64,000 nt of DNA, taken from positions 2,976,001 through 3,040,000 of the forward strand of contig NZ_CP029194.1 in assembly GCF_008642375.1 (NCBI RefSeq), in the 5' to 3' direction. The notes beneath the pieces were generated by a model that saw nothing but the letters and a program-made list of their open reading frames with translations, was not told where the DNA came from and did no database searches. The stretch is from Streptomyces venezuelae (lineage in GTDB: Bacteria; Actinomycetota; Actinomycetes; Streptomycetales; Streptomycetaceae). The position numbers and the translations under genes are program-made. How positions within the stretch are numbered: position 1 is the first letter of the stretch; the number at the start of each line of letters is the position of its first letter. Of this stretch, positions 51,138-59,659 are shown one piece after another.

Positions 51138-51439
51138 CGATCACGCGTACGGTCGTTCACCCGCCCGTGGCATGCACCCGGAAGAAATCCCGGGAAATTC
51201 GCGCGCACTTCGAGCGGGTTTTTCCTCACCCTTCATGGACACCCCAACTCCCTTGTCACGCAAGGGAAGTGACGGTTCACCAGACGTTCTCGCAATGACG
51301 CGTTCGTCCGTTTTCCTCCCCACCCGACAATACGACGCATTACCAATCCTTTACCTTCGACCGCCGCAACCTCTCCCACCCCGGGGCCGGTTGTCACTGC
51401 GTCCGAACACCACTCGTCGCACCCCGTCGAAGGAGCACC
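51138..51439. promoter_or_regulatory. Intergenic region before the secreted Ala/Gly-rich gene
   Basis: 302 bp without a gene and with lower GC than the genes. A short hairpin CCCTTG-CAAGGG (51250-51266) lies past the end of the previous gene and may terminate it. The rest probably carries the promoter of the next gene, but no -10 stands out. Confidence 0.4.
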
Positions 51440-51892
51440 ATGTCCCTCCCCCTGACCCGTCGGATCGCCCGCGCCGCCCTCCTCATCGCGGCCGGCGCAG
51501 CCCCCGTGGTCGGTGCGGCCGGTTCCGCGAGCGCCCTGGACCACAGCATCGCGCCGACCGGCGCCCTCGGCGGCGTCACCGCCCTGGACGCCGCCGGTGC
51601 GGGCACCGCCGTCGACAGCGCCTCCCAGACCACCACCGGCGTCGTCGGCGCGACCGGCAGCGAGGCCGTCGGCACGGCCGTCCCGGCCGCCGGAAAGACC
51701 GTCGGCGCGGCCGGCAAGACCGCCACCCCGGCCGCGCAGCAGGTGGCCGGCGAGGCCGCCGGCAGCACCGGCGAGGTCGTCGGCAAGACCGCCGGCGCCG
51801 CCGGCGAGAGCGCGCAGGGCCCGGCCGCCGGTGCCCTGGGCGGCGGCCTCCCGGCCGCCCCGTCGCTGGGCGGCCTGCCGCTCGGCGGCTGA
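51440..51892 (+). CDS. Secreted Ala/Gly/Thr-rich small protein
   Basis: 150 residues. Signal peptide ending AGSASA (~32), followed by low-complexity Ala, Gly, Thr and Val (GKTVGAAGKTATPAAQQVAG; GEVVGKTAGAAGE). No Cys. Ribosome site GAAGGAG before the ATG. No known family is recognised; such proteins occur as exported surface or spore proteins in Streptomyces. Ended by a strong terminator. Confidence 0.8.
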   Translation: MSLPLTRRIARAALLIAAGAAPVVGAAGSASALDHSIAPTGALGGVTALDAAGAGTAVDSASQTTTGVVGATGSEAVGTAVPAAGKTVGAAGKTATPAAQQVAGEAAGSTGEVVGKTAGAAGESAQGPAAGALGGGLPAAPSLGGLPLGG

Positions 51893-51949
51893 CCCCGCAC
51901 GGGGACGGCCGGCCCGCACCGGTACGGCCGGACTCCGCACGGAACGCAC

Positions 51950-51986
51950 GAGGGCCCGGGGAGCATCATCTGCTCCCCGGGCCCTC
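51950..51986. terminator. Bidirectional hairpin terminator
   Basis: A 16-bp stem (51950-51965 with 51971-51986), loop TCATC, between the convergent secreted-protein and dapC genes. Confidence 0.9.
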
Positions 51987-51999
51987 CCGCGTGCACGTC

Positions 52000-53094
52000 C
52001 TAGCCGAGGCGCTTCACGGCCGCCTCGACGCGCTCGTCCGTCGCCGTGAACGCCACCCGCACGAACCGCTCCCCGGCCTCGCCGTAGAAGTCACCGGGCG
52101 CCACCAGGATGCCCTTGTCCGCCAGGTACGCCACGGTCTCCCAGCACGGCTCGTCCCGGGTCACCCACAGGTACAGGCTCGCCTCGCTGTGCTCGACCCG
52201 GAAGCCGTGCGCCTCCAGGGCCGCCCGCAGCGCCGCCCGCCGGGCCGCGTACCGCTCGCGCTGCTCGGCCACGTGCGCGTCGTCGCCGAGCGCCGCGACC
52301 GTCGCCGCCTGCACCGGGGCAGCGGTCATCATGCCGCCGTGCTTGCGGATCAGCAGCAGCTCGCCGAGGACCGCCGCGTCGCCCGCGACGAAAGCGGCGC
52401 GGTAGCCGGCCAGGTTGGAGCGCTTGGAGAGCGAGTGGACGGCGACGATCCCCTCGTACGAACCGCCGCAGACGTCCGGGTGCAGGACGGAGACCGGGTC
52501 GGCCTCCCAGCCCAGCTCCAGGTAGCACTCGTCGGAGAAGACGAGGACGCCGTGCTCGCGCGCCCAGGCCACGATCCGGGTCAGCTCGTCCTTGCCCAGG
52601 ACCTTGCCGGTCGGGTTGGACGGCGAGTTCAGCCAGAGCAGCTTCAGGCCCGCCGGGTCGAGCTCCGTGGGGTCGTCGTAGACGACCGGCTCGGCGCCGC
52701 AGAGCCGCGCGCCGACCTCGTACGTCGGGTAGGCCAGGCGGGGGTACGCCACCTTGTCCCCGGCACCGAGACCCAGCTGCGTCGGCAGCCAGGCGACCAG
52801 CTCCTTGGAGCCGACCACCGGCAGCACGTTCTCGTGGGCGAAGCCGACCGCGCCGAGACGCCGCTCGCACCAGCCGGTGAGCGCGTCCCGCAGCTCTTTC
52901 GTCCCCCACACCGTGGGATAGCCCGGCGAGTCCGCCGCCGCGACCAGGGCGTCCTGGATCAGCGCGGGGACCGGGTCGACGGGCGTGCCGACCGAGAGGT
53001 CCACGATTCCGTCCGGGTGCGCCAGGGCCGTCTTCTTGTACGGCTCCAGCTTGTCCCAGGGGAAGACGGGCAGGCGCGAAGAGACTGCGCTCAC
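52000..53094 (-). CDS. dapC: N-succinyldiaminopimelate aminotransferase
   Basis: 364 residues, fold-type I PLP enzyme. The PLP-Lys is in SLSKRSNLAGYR; the phosphate-binding and Asp residues are in NSPSNPTGKV and FSDECYLELGW. It transaminates N-succinyl-2-amino-6-ketopimelate in the lysine/DAP pathway. GTG 53094, with GAGAG upstream; frame to 53364 is an intergenic extension. The ferredoxin gene lies 85 nt upstream, an order conserved with M. tuberculosis (Rv1177-Rv1178). Confidence 0.94.
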   Translation of the reverse strand: MSAVSSRLPVFPWDKLEPYKKTALAHPDGIVDLSVGTPVDPVPALIQDALVAAADSPGYPTVWGTKELRDALTGWCERRLGAVGFAHENVLPVVGSKELVAWLPTQLGLGAGDKVAYPRLAYPTYEVGARLCGAEPVVYDDPTELDPAGLKLLWLNSPSNPTGKVLGKDELTRIVAWAREHGVLVFSDECYLELGWEADPVSVLHPDVCGGSYEGIVAVHSLSKRSNLAGYRAAFVAGDAAVLGELLLIRKHGGMMTAAPVQAATVAALGDDAHVAEQRERYAARRAALRAALEAHGFRVEHSEASLYLWVTRDEPCWETVAYLADKGILVAPGDFYGEAGERFVRVAFTATDERVEAAVKRLG

Positions 53095-53179
53095 GGGTTG
53101 GCTCTCACTTCCTCTTACGTACGGGAAACGCCTCGGTCCCGTACAGCGACCGACGCCGTACGGGACCGGAAGCGGTCGA

Positions 53180-53500
53180 TCAGCCGTTCTGCGGCGGCAG
53201 GGCGGCGATGAAGGGGTGGTCACGCTCGATCTCGCCGAGCTTGGAGGCACCACCGGGCGAACCGAGCTCGTCGAAGAACTCGACGTTCGCCTTGTAGTAG
53301 TCCTTCCACTCCTCCGGGGTGTCGTCCTCGTAGAAGATCGCCTCCACCGGGCAGACCGGCTCACAGGCCCCGCAGTCGACGCATTCGTCCGGGTGGATGT
53401 ACAAGGACCGCTTGCCCTCGTAGATGCAGTCGACGGGGCACTCCTCGATGCACGCCTTGTCCTTCACGTCGACACAAGGCTGCGCGATGACGTAGGTCAC
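53180..53500 (-). CDS. fdxA: 7Fe ferredoxin FdxA
   Basis: 106 residues. By comparison with the Azotobacter-type family, Cys9, Cys17 and Cys50 would hold the [3Fe-4S] cluster and Cys21, Cys40, Cys43 and Cys46 the [4Fe-4S] cluster; Cys25 is extra. It passes electrons to partners such as P450s or other oxidoreductases. GTG 53500 has GGAGGAA 8 nt upstream. Confidence 0.95.
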   Translation of the reverse strand: MTYVIAQPCVDVKDKACIEECPVDCIYEGKRSLYIHPDECVDCGACEPVCPVEAIFYEDDTPEEWKDYYKANVEFFDELGSPGGASKLGEIERDHPFIAALPPQNG

Positions 53501-53612
53501 GCTGTCGTTCCTCCTCGATAGGGCTGGTCTGCGCGGGAGCGCGGCGTCGTCGATGCCCGCACCTAGTATCTCCGTTCTTGGGGGCGATCCGAACAGGAGG
53601 GGCGGAGAAGCT

Positions 53613-54614
53613 GTGGAATTGACCGGCGGAGGACTTCTCAAGGTCCGAATCACCAGCGCTGACGTGGGAAAACGTGTCTCCGTTCGGTACGTGACAGACT
53701 CGAGCGCCGGTGGAGCGACGTTCACCGACGCAGTCGGAGTGCTCACATCGTGGCACTCCGGTGTGGCGGTGATCACACGAAAGAGCGGGGAAACCGTCCG
53801 TATCGCGGAAACCTCACTCGTCGCGGGGAAGGTCGTACCCCCCGCCCCGGCCCGCCGCAGGGGCCCTTCGGCCACCTTCCCCGAGCTGGCCCGGGCCACG
53901 GCGCGCGCCTGGCAGCCGGTCGAGAGCGAGCCGCTCGGCGAGTGGACCCTGCGGGCCGCCGGCGGCTTCACCCGCCGGGCCAACTCCGCGCTGCCGCTCG
54001 GCGATCCCGGACTCCCCGTGGCGGACGCCCTGACCCGCGTACGCGAGTGGTACGCGGCCCGGAACCTCCCCGCGTACGTCCAGACGGCGACCGGCGCCGA
54101 GGGCACGCAGGAGCTGCTGGGCGCGGCGCTCGACCGGCACGGCTGGCGGCGCGAGGTATCCGCCGAGGTCCGGATCGCGGCGCTCGCCCCGATCGGCGAC
54201 CAGGACGCCGACGTCTCCGCCGTACGCCTCTCCCGCACGCTCGACGAGCCGTGGCTGGGCCGCTACCAGCGCTTCGGGCAGCCGAGCCCGGCGGTGCGGC
54301 CCGTCCTCACCTCCGGCCCCAGTGTGTGGTTCGCGTCCGTGGCGGGCACGGGAGAGGTACCGGCGGCCATCGGGCGCTGCGTCGTCGACGGCCGCTGGGC
54401 GGGTTTCATGGCCGTCGAGGTCGACCCCGCCCTCCGGCGGCAGGGCCTGGCGACGACCGTCATGACGGCACTCGCCCGGCAGGCGCTCGACGAGGGCGCG
54501 TCGGCGGCCTGGCTCCAGGTGGAGGCGGACAACGACGGCGCCCGGGCCTTGTACGACGGGATGGGCTTCGCGGTCCACCACCACTACCACCACTACCGAT
54601 GGGCGGAGGCGTGA
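53613..54614 (+). CDS. GNAT family N-acetyltransferase
   Basis: 333 residues. An N-terminal unique region (~1-75; ITSADVGKRVSVRYVTD) precedes a linker and a GNAT domain (~200-330). The acetyl-CoA loop is visible as RRQGLATTVM, and the late ALYDGMGFAVHH is the family end. It transfers an acyl group to an unknown amine. GTG 53613 has GGAG 5 nt upstream. 7 nt before the next gene, so an operon is likely. Confidence 0.9.
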   Translation: MELTGGGLLKVRITSADVGKRVSVRYVTDSSAGGATFTDAVGVLTSWHSGVAVITRKSGETVRIAETSLVAGKVVPPAPARRRGPSATFPELARATARAWQPVESEPLGEWTLRAAGGFTRRANSALPLGDPGLPVADALTRVREWYAARNLPAYVQTATGAEGTQELLGAALDRHGWRREVSAEVRIAALAPIGDQDADVSAVRLSRTLDEPWLGRYQRFGQPSPAVRPVLTSGPSVWFASVAGTGEVPAAIGRCVVDGRWAGFMAVEVDPALRRQGLATTVMTALARQALDEGASAAWLQVEADNDGARALYDGMGFAVHHHYHHYRWAEA

Positions 54615-54621
54615 CGGAGGC

Positions 54622-55506
54622 GTGACCGAGCACGGAGCCGGGTCCGACGGACCGGACGCACGGGCGGGCGACGGACCGCCGGAGGACGAACCCGACTGGC
54701 GTCGGGAGTTCGCGGAAGAGGCCCGGGCCGAGCGGCCCGACCTCGCCCGGCTCTGTCTGCTCGTCGGAGCGGTGGCCGACCCGACCGTCACCCGGCACGT
54801 CATCGACGAGGCCGAGATCGAACTCGACCGGCTCGCCGGGCTCATCCCGTACGCCACCCGCAGCACCGGCGCCTGGGCCGCCGAGCTCGCCGCGCTCCTC
54901 GGCCACCGGGAGGGCTTCGAGGGCGTGCCCGCCGACTACCAGCGTCTGGAGTCCTCGCTCCTGCACGAGGTGCTGCGCCGCCGCCGGGGCCTGCCGATCC
55001 TGCTCTCCGTCGTCTGGATGGAGGTCGCCCGCCGGGCCGGTGCCCCTGTGTACGGGCTCGGCCTCCCGGGTCACTTCGTCGTCGGGTTCGGCGACCCCGC
55101 CGACCTGAACCTCGCCGACCCCTTCTCCGGCGGCCGGCCCCTGACGGGCGCGGACGCGGAGCTGCTCGTGGCGAGCGCGACGGGCGAGGCCCTCGACCGC
55201 TCCATGCTCCGGCCGGCCGAGCCCGGCGCGATCGTGCTGCGCGTCCTCAACAACATCCGCGCCTGGGCGGCCCCCCGCCCCGAGCGCTCCGACGTGGGCC
55301 TGTGGGCCGTGGAGCTCGCGCTGCTGCTGCCCTCCCACCCGGCGCGGCTGCGCTACGAGCGCGCGGAACTGCTCGTCCAGCGCGGCGAGTTCCTCTCGGG
55401 GGCGGCGGAGATGGAGGCGTACGCGCGGGTGATGGACGCGGTGGACCCGGAGTCGGCGACGACGATCCGCCGCCGGGCCCAGGCGGCGAGGGCCCGTCTG
55501 AACTGA
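54622..55506 (+). CDS. SirB1/transglutaminase-like family protein
   Basis: 294 residues. A helical N-terminal half and the SirB1-type segment SLLHEVLRRRRGLPILLSVVWMEVARR with GLGLPGHFVVGF, then LNLADPFSGGRPL. The Cys of active transglutaminases is replaced, so catalysis is doubtful. A C-terminal tetratricopeptide-like helical part follows. GTG start (MTEHGAG...), 8 nt after the GNAT gene. Function unknown. Confidence 0.85.
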   Translation: MTEHGAGSDGPDARAGDGPPEDEPDWRREFAEEARAERPDLARLCLLVGAVADPTVTRHVIDEAEIELDRLAGLIPYATRSTGAWAAELAALLGHREGFEGVPADYQRLESSLLHEVLRRRRGLPILLSVVWMEVARRAGAPVYGLGLPGHFVVGFGDPADLNLADPFSGGRPLTGADAELLVASATGEALDRSMLRPAEPGAIVLRVLNNIRAWAAPRPERSDVGLWAVELALLLPSHPARLRYERAELLVQRGEFLSGAAEMEAYARVMDAVDPESATTIRRRAQAARARLN

Positions 55507-55550
55507 ACACGACCATTTTGCGCCGAACTGGCCACGCCCGTGGGTGTCTT

Positions 55551-55582
55551 GCGGATCACGCAGGGATTCCGCAGTGATCCGC
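55551..55582. repeat. 9-bp inverted repeat upstream of kinase pair
   Basis: GCGGATCAC (55551-55559) and GTGATCCGC (55574-55582) are exact inverted copies 14 nt apart, just upstream of TAGGAT near 55596, a possible -10 of the kinase operon. It may be an operator or end the preceding operon. Confidence 0.6.
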
Positions 55583-55629
55583 GACCGCCGCGACTAGGAT
55601 CCCTTCCCGTTCACGGGGGAGGTGATCAC

Positions 55630-57195
55630 ATGCGTCCATCGACGCCGAACGACCCGCCACAGGTGGGGCCGTTCCGTACGGTCGCGGTGCTCGGGCAGGG
55701 CGGCATGGGCCGGGTCCTGCTCGGTGTCGCGCCGAACGGCAGCCTGGTCGCCGTCAAGCAGGTGCACGCCGAGCTGGCCGACGACGAGGGCTTCCGGTCC
55801 CGGTTCCGCCGCGAGGTCGACGCCTCGCGGCGGGTGTCCGGCGCCTACACGGCGCCCGTGGTCGACGCCGACCCGGACGCCCCGACGCCCTGGCTCGCCT
55901 CGCTCTTCCTCCCCGGGCTCCCGCTGAGCGACGTCCTCGCGGACGGCTCGCTGCCCGAGGCGGCCGTACGGCAGCTGGCCGCCGGCCTCACCCAGGCACT
56001 CGCCGACATCCACCGCGTGGGCCTCGTCCACCGGGACCTGAAGCCGTCGAACGTGATGCTCACCGACGACGGCGTCCGCGTGATCGACTTCGGCATCGCC
56101 CGGGCGGGCGACCACCTGACGAAGCTCACGCACACGGGCGCGCTCATCGGCTCCCCCGCGTTCATGGCGCCCGAGCAGATCACCGGCGGGACACCCACGC
56201 CCGCCGCCGACGTCTTCGCGCTCGGCGCCACCCTGGCCGTGGCCTGTACGGGGAAGACACCGTTCAACGGCACCTCGGCCCCCGCGCTGATGTACAGCAT
56301 CGCCCACGAGGAACCCGACCTCGACGGCGTACCGCCGGGGCTGCGCGGACCGCTCACGGCCTGCCTCGCGAAGGCCCCGGGGGCGCGCCCCTCCCCGCAG
56401 GACCTGCTCGCCCTCATCGGGCCGCTGACGCCTTCGGCGCGGCCGTGGCCGGAGGCCGTGCACCGGCGGATCGCGGAGCGGGCGGCGGAGACCGCCCGGT
56501 TGGTGAGCGCGGCGCCGCCGGTGGCCGCCCCCACGCCGCCCGCGCTCCCCCGGGTACGGAGCCGGGGCCGCCGGCGCTGGACGGCCGCCGCCGTCACCGC
56601 CGGGGTCCTCGCGGTCACCGGGGTGGTGTTCGCGGTGAACGGCTGGGCGGCCGACGCGTACTACGCGTTCGTCGACGAGCCCGTCCCGACGCCGGGGAAC
56701 GTTCCGCTGAGCCAGGTGACCGACACGTACACGGGGACGCTCCCCTCCTGCGAGGCGCTGGCCCCGAAGATGAAGGCGCCTGCCGGGTTCACCCGGCAGC
56801 CGGTCCAGGACGGCGGGCCCCCGCACACCCAGGACGACGGCACCGTGTCGAACCAGTGCACCTGGAGCACCCGCTCCGGCGACCAGATCGTCGTGGTCTG
56901 GAGCCTCTACCGGAGCAAGCCGGGCGGCCCGACCGGCGCCGAAGGCTCGAAGAGGCACTACGAGGGCATGTACATGCGCGGCAAGACCCAGCGGGTCTCC
57001 CACCTCGACTTCGTCGAGGAGGCCCTCTGGTACAAGCCCGACGGCCACTGCGTGCTGTACGCCCGGGACGTCAACCTGGAGCTCTTCGTCCAGGTGAAGG
57101 GCCCCGGCTACCCCCTGGGCACCTGTGAGGCCCTCACCGAGAAGAGCGCGAAGCAGGCCCTCGCGCTCGTGGCGACGAAGGCGGCGGCACAGTGA
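55630..57195 (+). CDS. Receptor-type Ser/Thr protein kinase 1
   Basis: 521 residues. Kinase domain 1-280: Lys43 (AVKQV), catalytic Asp136 (HRDLKPSN), DFG Asp153 and the APE-like MAPEQ. A linker, one membrane helix (~320-341) and an extracytoplasmic domain of ~180 residues follow with four Cys (PSCEAL, NQCTWS, HCVLYAR, GTCEAL). An ideal Shine-Dalgarno GGAGGTGA precedes the ATG. The sensor domain resembles that of the next gene. Ligand unknown. Confidence 0.93.
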   Translation: MRPSTPNDPPQVGPFRTVAVLGQGGMGRVLLGVAPNGSLVAVKQVHAELADDEGFRSRFRREVDASRRVSGAYTAPVVDADPDAPTPWLASLFLPGLPLSDVLADGSLPEAAVRQLAAGLTQALADIHRVGLVHRDLKPSNVMLTDDGVRVIDFGIARAGDHLTKLTHTGALIGSPAFMAPEQITGGTPTPAADVFALGATLAVACTGKTPFNGTSAPALMYSIAHEEPDLDGVPPGLRGPLTACLAKAPGARPSPQDLLALIGPLTPSARPWPEAVHRRIAERAAETARLVSAAPPVAAPTPPALPRVRSRGRRRWTAAAVTAGVLAVTGVVFAVNGWAADAYYAFVDEPVPTPGNVPLSQVTDTYTGTLPSCEALAPKMKAPAGFTRQPVQDGGPPHTQDDGTVSNQCTWSTRSGDQIVVVWSLYRSKPGGPTGAEGSKRHYEGMYMRGKTQRVSHLDFVEEALWYKPDGHCVLYARDVNLELFVQVKGPGYPLGTCEALTEKSAKQALALVATKAAAQ

Positions 57196-58760
57196 CGAGG
57201 CCCCTGAGCCCCACCGACCCCCGCGACGCGGGCCCCTACCGGCTTCTCGCCGAGCTCGGCCGCGGCGGCATGGGCCGCGTCTACCTCGGCGCCGCGCCCG
57301 ACGGGCGGCTCGCCGCCGTGAAGCAGGTGCACGCCCGGTTCGCCCACGACGAGGACTTCCGCGCCCGGTTCCGGCGCGAGGTCGACGCCTCGCGGAAGGT
57401 GTCCGGCGCCTGCACTGCGGCCGTGCTGGCCGCCGACGCCGACGCGCCCGTCCCCTGGCTCGCCTCCGTCTTCGTCGCCGGCCCCTCTCTCGGGGCGGCC
57501 GTGGAACGGTCCGGCAGCCTGCCCGTCGAGACCGTGCGTCGCCTCGCCGTGCAGCTCGCGACGGCCCTGGACGAGATCCACCGGGCCGGGATCGTCCACC
57601 GCGACCTGAAGCCGGAGAACGTCCTGCTCTCGGGGGACGGCGCCCGGGTCATCGACTTCGGCATCGCCCGGATCGCCGAGACGGGGAACGTCACCGAGCT
57701 CACGGGCACCGGCCTCGTGGTCGGCTCCCCCGCCTTCATGTCGCCCGAACAGGCCGAGGGGAAGGAGCTGACCCCGGCGAGCGACGTGTTCTCGCTCGGA
57801 TCGGTCCTCGCGCTCGCGGCGACGGGCACGAGCCCGTTCGCGGCCCCCTCGACCCTCCAGTCCCTCTACAACGTCGTCCACACGGAACCCGACCTCGCCG
57901 CCGTACCGCCGGAACTGGCCGGCCTCCTGGCCCGGTGTCTGGCGAAGGACCCGGCGGCCCGTCCCACCCCGGCGCAACTCCTCGCCGCACTCGGACCGGC
58001 GGCCCCGACGACCCGGCCGTGGCCGCCCGCCGTCCACGCGATGATCGACGACCAGCAGCGCTCCGTCGGCCACCTGCTCGCCGACCACGACGACCCCGAG
58101 CGCACGGTGGTCGTCCCGCCCCGCGGAGGCAGGGCCGCGACCCCGACGGCGGTCGTCACCCAGGTCACCCCCACGATCCCCGGGCGGCGCAGCCGGGGCC
58201 CGGTCGCCGTCGCCGCCGCCGTCGCCCTGTGCGTCCTCGGCGCCGGCGCGTGGTGGTCCCTGAAGGACACCGAGCTGGTGGCCGGCCCGCCGGACACGTA
58301 CCTGGTGATGCCGGTCTGCGCGGAGGTCGCCCCGAGGATCCCGCTCCCGGGACGCAACCCGACCCGGGACACGTACACCGAGTACTCGGACTCGGCGACG
58401 ACCAGCTGCTCCTGGAACGACAAGGACGAGACGCAGAAGGACGGCTGGAGCTTCTACTCCCACGCCATGGTCCGCTGGGAACTGCGCCGCAGCGCGGGCA
58501 CGGACGAGAACGCGACGAAGCGCCAGGAGGACGAGTTCGCGGACGTCGCGGAGGGCGAACGCGAGACGAGCCTCCCCTTCGCCGACGAGGCCTTCTGGAG
58601 CGCCCCGAGCAGCGGCGACACGACCTGCACGCTCTACGCCCGCAAGGGAAACCTGATCGTGTTCGTGTCCCTCGGCGGCGAGCGGCACCCGGCCGAGACG
58701 TGCGAGCAGGAGGCCAGGACGATCTCGCAGGAGGCCTTCGCGGCGATGCCGAGCGCGTGA
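57192..58760 (+). CDS. Receptor-type Ser/Thr protein kinase 2
   Basis: 522 residues, a close paralogue of kinase 1. Lys44, catalytic Asp138 (HRDLKPEN), DFG Asp155. The membrane helix is at ~336-355, and the outer domain has four Cys in the same places (PVCAEV, TSCSWN, TCTLYAR, ETCEQE). GTG start overlaps the kinase 1 stop as GTGA, so both are translated together. Likely a tandem duplication with divergent sensor regions; heterodimer formation is possible. Confidence 0.93.
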   Translation: MTRPLSPTDPRDAGPYRLLAELGRGGMGRVYLGAAPDGRLAAVKQVHARFAHDEDFRARFRREVDASRKVSGACTAAVLAADADAPVPWLASVFVAGPSLGAAVERSGSLPVETVRRLAVQLATALDEIHRAGIVHRDLKPENVLLSGDGARVIDFGIARIAETGNVTELTGTGLVVGSPAFMSPEQAEGKELTPASDVFSLGSVLALAATGTSPFAAPSTLQSLYNVVHTEPDLAAVPPELAGLLARCLAKDPAARPTPAQLLAALGPAAPTTRPWPPAVHAMIDDQQRSVGHLLADHDDPERTVVVPPRGGRAATPTAVVTQVTPTIPGRRSRGPVAVAAAVALCVLGAGAWWSLKDTELVAGPPDTYLVMPVCAEVAPRIPLPGRNPTRDTYTEYSDSATTSCSWNDKDETQKDGWSFYSHAMVRWELRRSAGTDENATKRQEDEFADVAEGERETSLPFADEAFWSAPSSGDTTCTLYARKGNLIVFVSLGGERHPAETCEQEARTISQEAFAAMPSA

Positions 58761-58860
58761 GCACCGCCGGGGCGGCCGGAGGCGACCGCGCAGGAGGCCG
58801 TCAGGCCCGGCCACCGCGTCGCAAGCCGTCTTTCCCCGCCCCCGGCGACACAATGCGCCC

Positions 58861-59223
58861 ATGGATCTGACCGCCGACATCCTCGTCGCCCTGATCGCCC
58901 TCCTCCACCTCTACATCCTGGTGATGGAGATGTTCCTGTGGGAGAAGGAGACCGGTCGCGGCTTCTCCGGCTTCGACGCCGAGATGGCCCGCGCCACCGC
59001 CCCCATGGCCGCCAACCAGGGTCTCTACAACGGCTTCCTCGCCGCGGGGCTCGTCTGGGGCATCGTCGCCGACGACCCCACCGGCTACCACGTCAAGATC
59101 TTCTTCCTGTCCTGCGTCGTCATCGCGGGCTTCTACGGCGCCGTCACCGCGAACCGCCGCATCCTCTTCGCCCAGGCCCTGCCCGGCGCGCTCGCCCTCT
59201 CCGCCGTCATCGTCGCGGGCTGA
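58861..59223 (+). CDS. DUF1304 membrane protein
   Basis: 120 residues with four membrane helices. The family stretch LHLYILVMEMFLWEKETG and NQGLYNGFLAAGLVWG are readable. Small integral membrane proteins of unknown role. ATG start; 100 nt after the kinase pair. Confidence 0.92.
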   Translation: MDLTADILVALIALLHLYILVMEMFLWEKETGRGFSGFDAEMARATAPMAANQGLYNGFLAAGLVWGIVADDPTGYHVKIFFLSCVVIAGFYGAVTANRRILFAQALPGALALSAVIVAG

Positions 59224-59335
59224 AGCCATTAGGGCCCCGCGTGCCGGTCGCGTTGTCACGCGGGCACCCCTGTCGGCGCTAACGTGAGCCACGGCACTGT
59301 GTGACCGAGGCAACACACAGAGCGAAAGGCTGGCG

Positions 59336-59560
59336 ATGCACACCCCTCACGGCCCCGGCGCCTTCGTCGCCCACACGGGCACCGACGTCTACGGCCCCGG
59401 CAAGGTCATCGGCGTGGACGGAGCGCACCGGCGGGTGCGGTTCACGCGGTTCGTGGCGACGATCCCCGCCGACGACCTCCGCTCGGCGTCCCCCGCCGAG
59501 ACGCGGGAGGTCCAGGCCTGGCTGCGTGCCAGGAAGCAGCGGTACGGGGGCGACTGGTGA
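59336..59560 (+). CDS. Small protein with DUF3553-like (SH3-type) pattern
   Basis: 74 residues. GPGKVIGVDGAHRRVRF resembles the small beta-barrel found at the end of some helicases and in DUF3553, which binds nucleic acid or protein. The rest is helical and basic. GAAAGG lies ~5 nt before the ATG. Not otherwise known. Confidence 0.75.
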   Translation: MHTPHGPGAFVAHTGTDVYGPGKVIGVDGAHRRVRFTRFVATIPADDLRSASPAETREVQAWLRARKQRYGGDW

Positions 59561-59602
59561 CCGCGCCCGCGGGTCTCCCGCGTCGGCGGTCCGAACGCGC
59601 GA

Positions 59603-59634
59603 CACCCCCGTCCGGCGGTCGTCGGACGGGGGTG
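59603..59634. terminator. Hairpin terminator between convergent genes
   Basis: A 12-bp inverted repeat (59603-59614 with 59623-59634), 8-nt loop, between the small gene and the peptidoglycan-binding protein gene. Confidence 0.85.
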
Positions 59635-59659
59635 CGGGGCCGAGGTCACGGCTCAGGCG

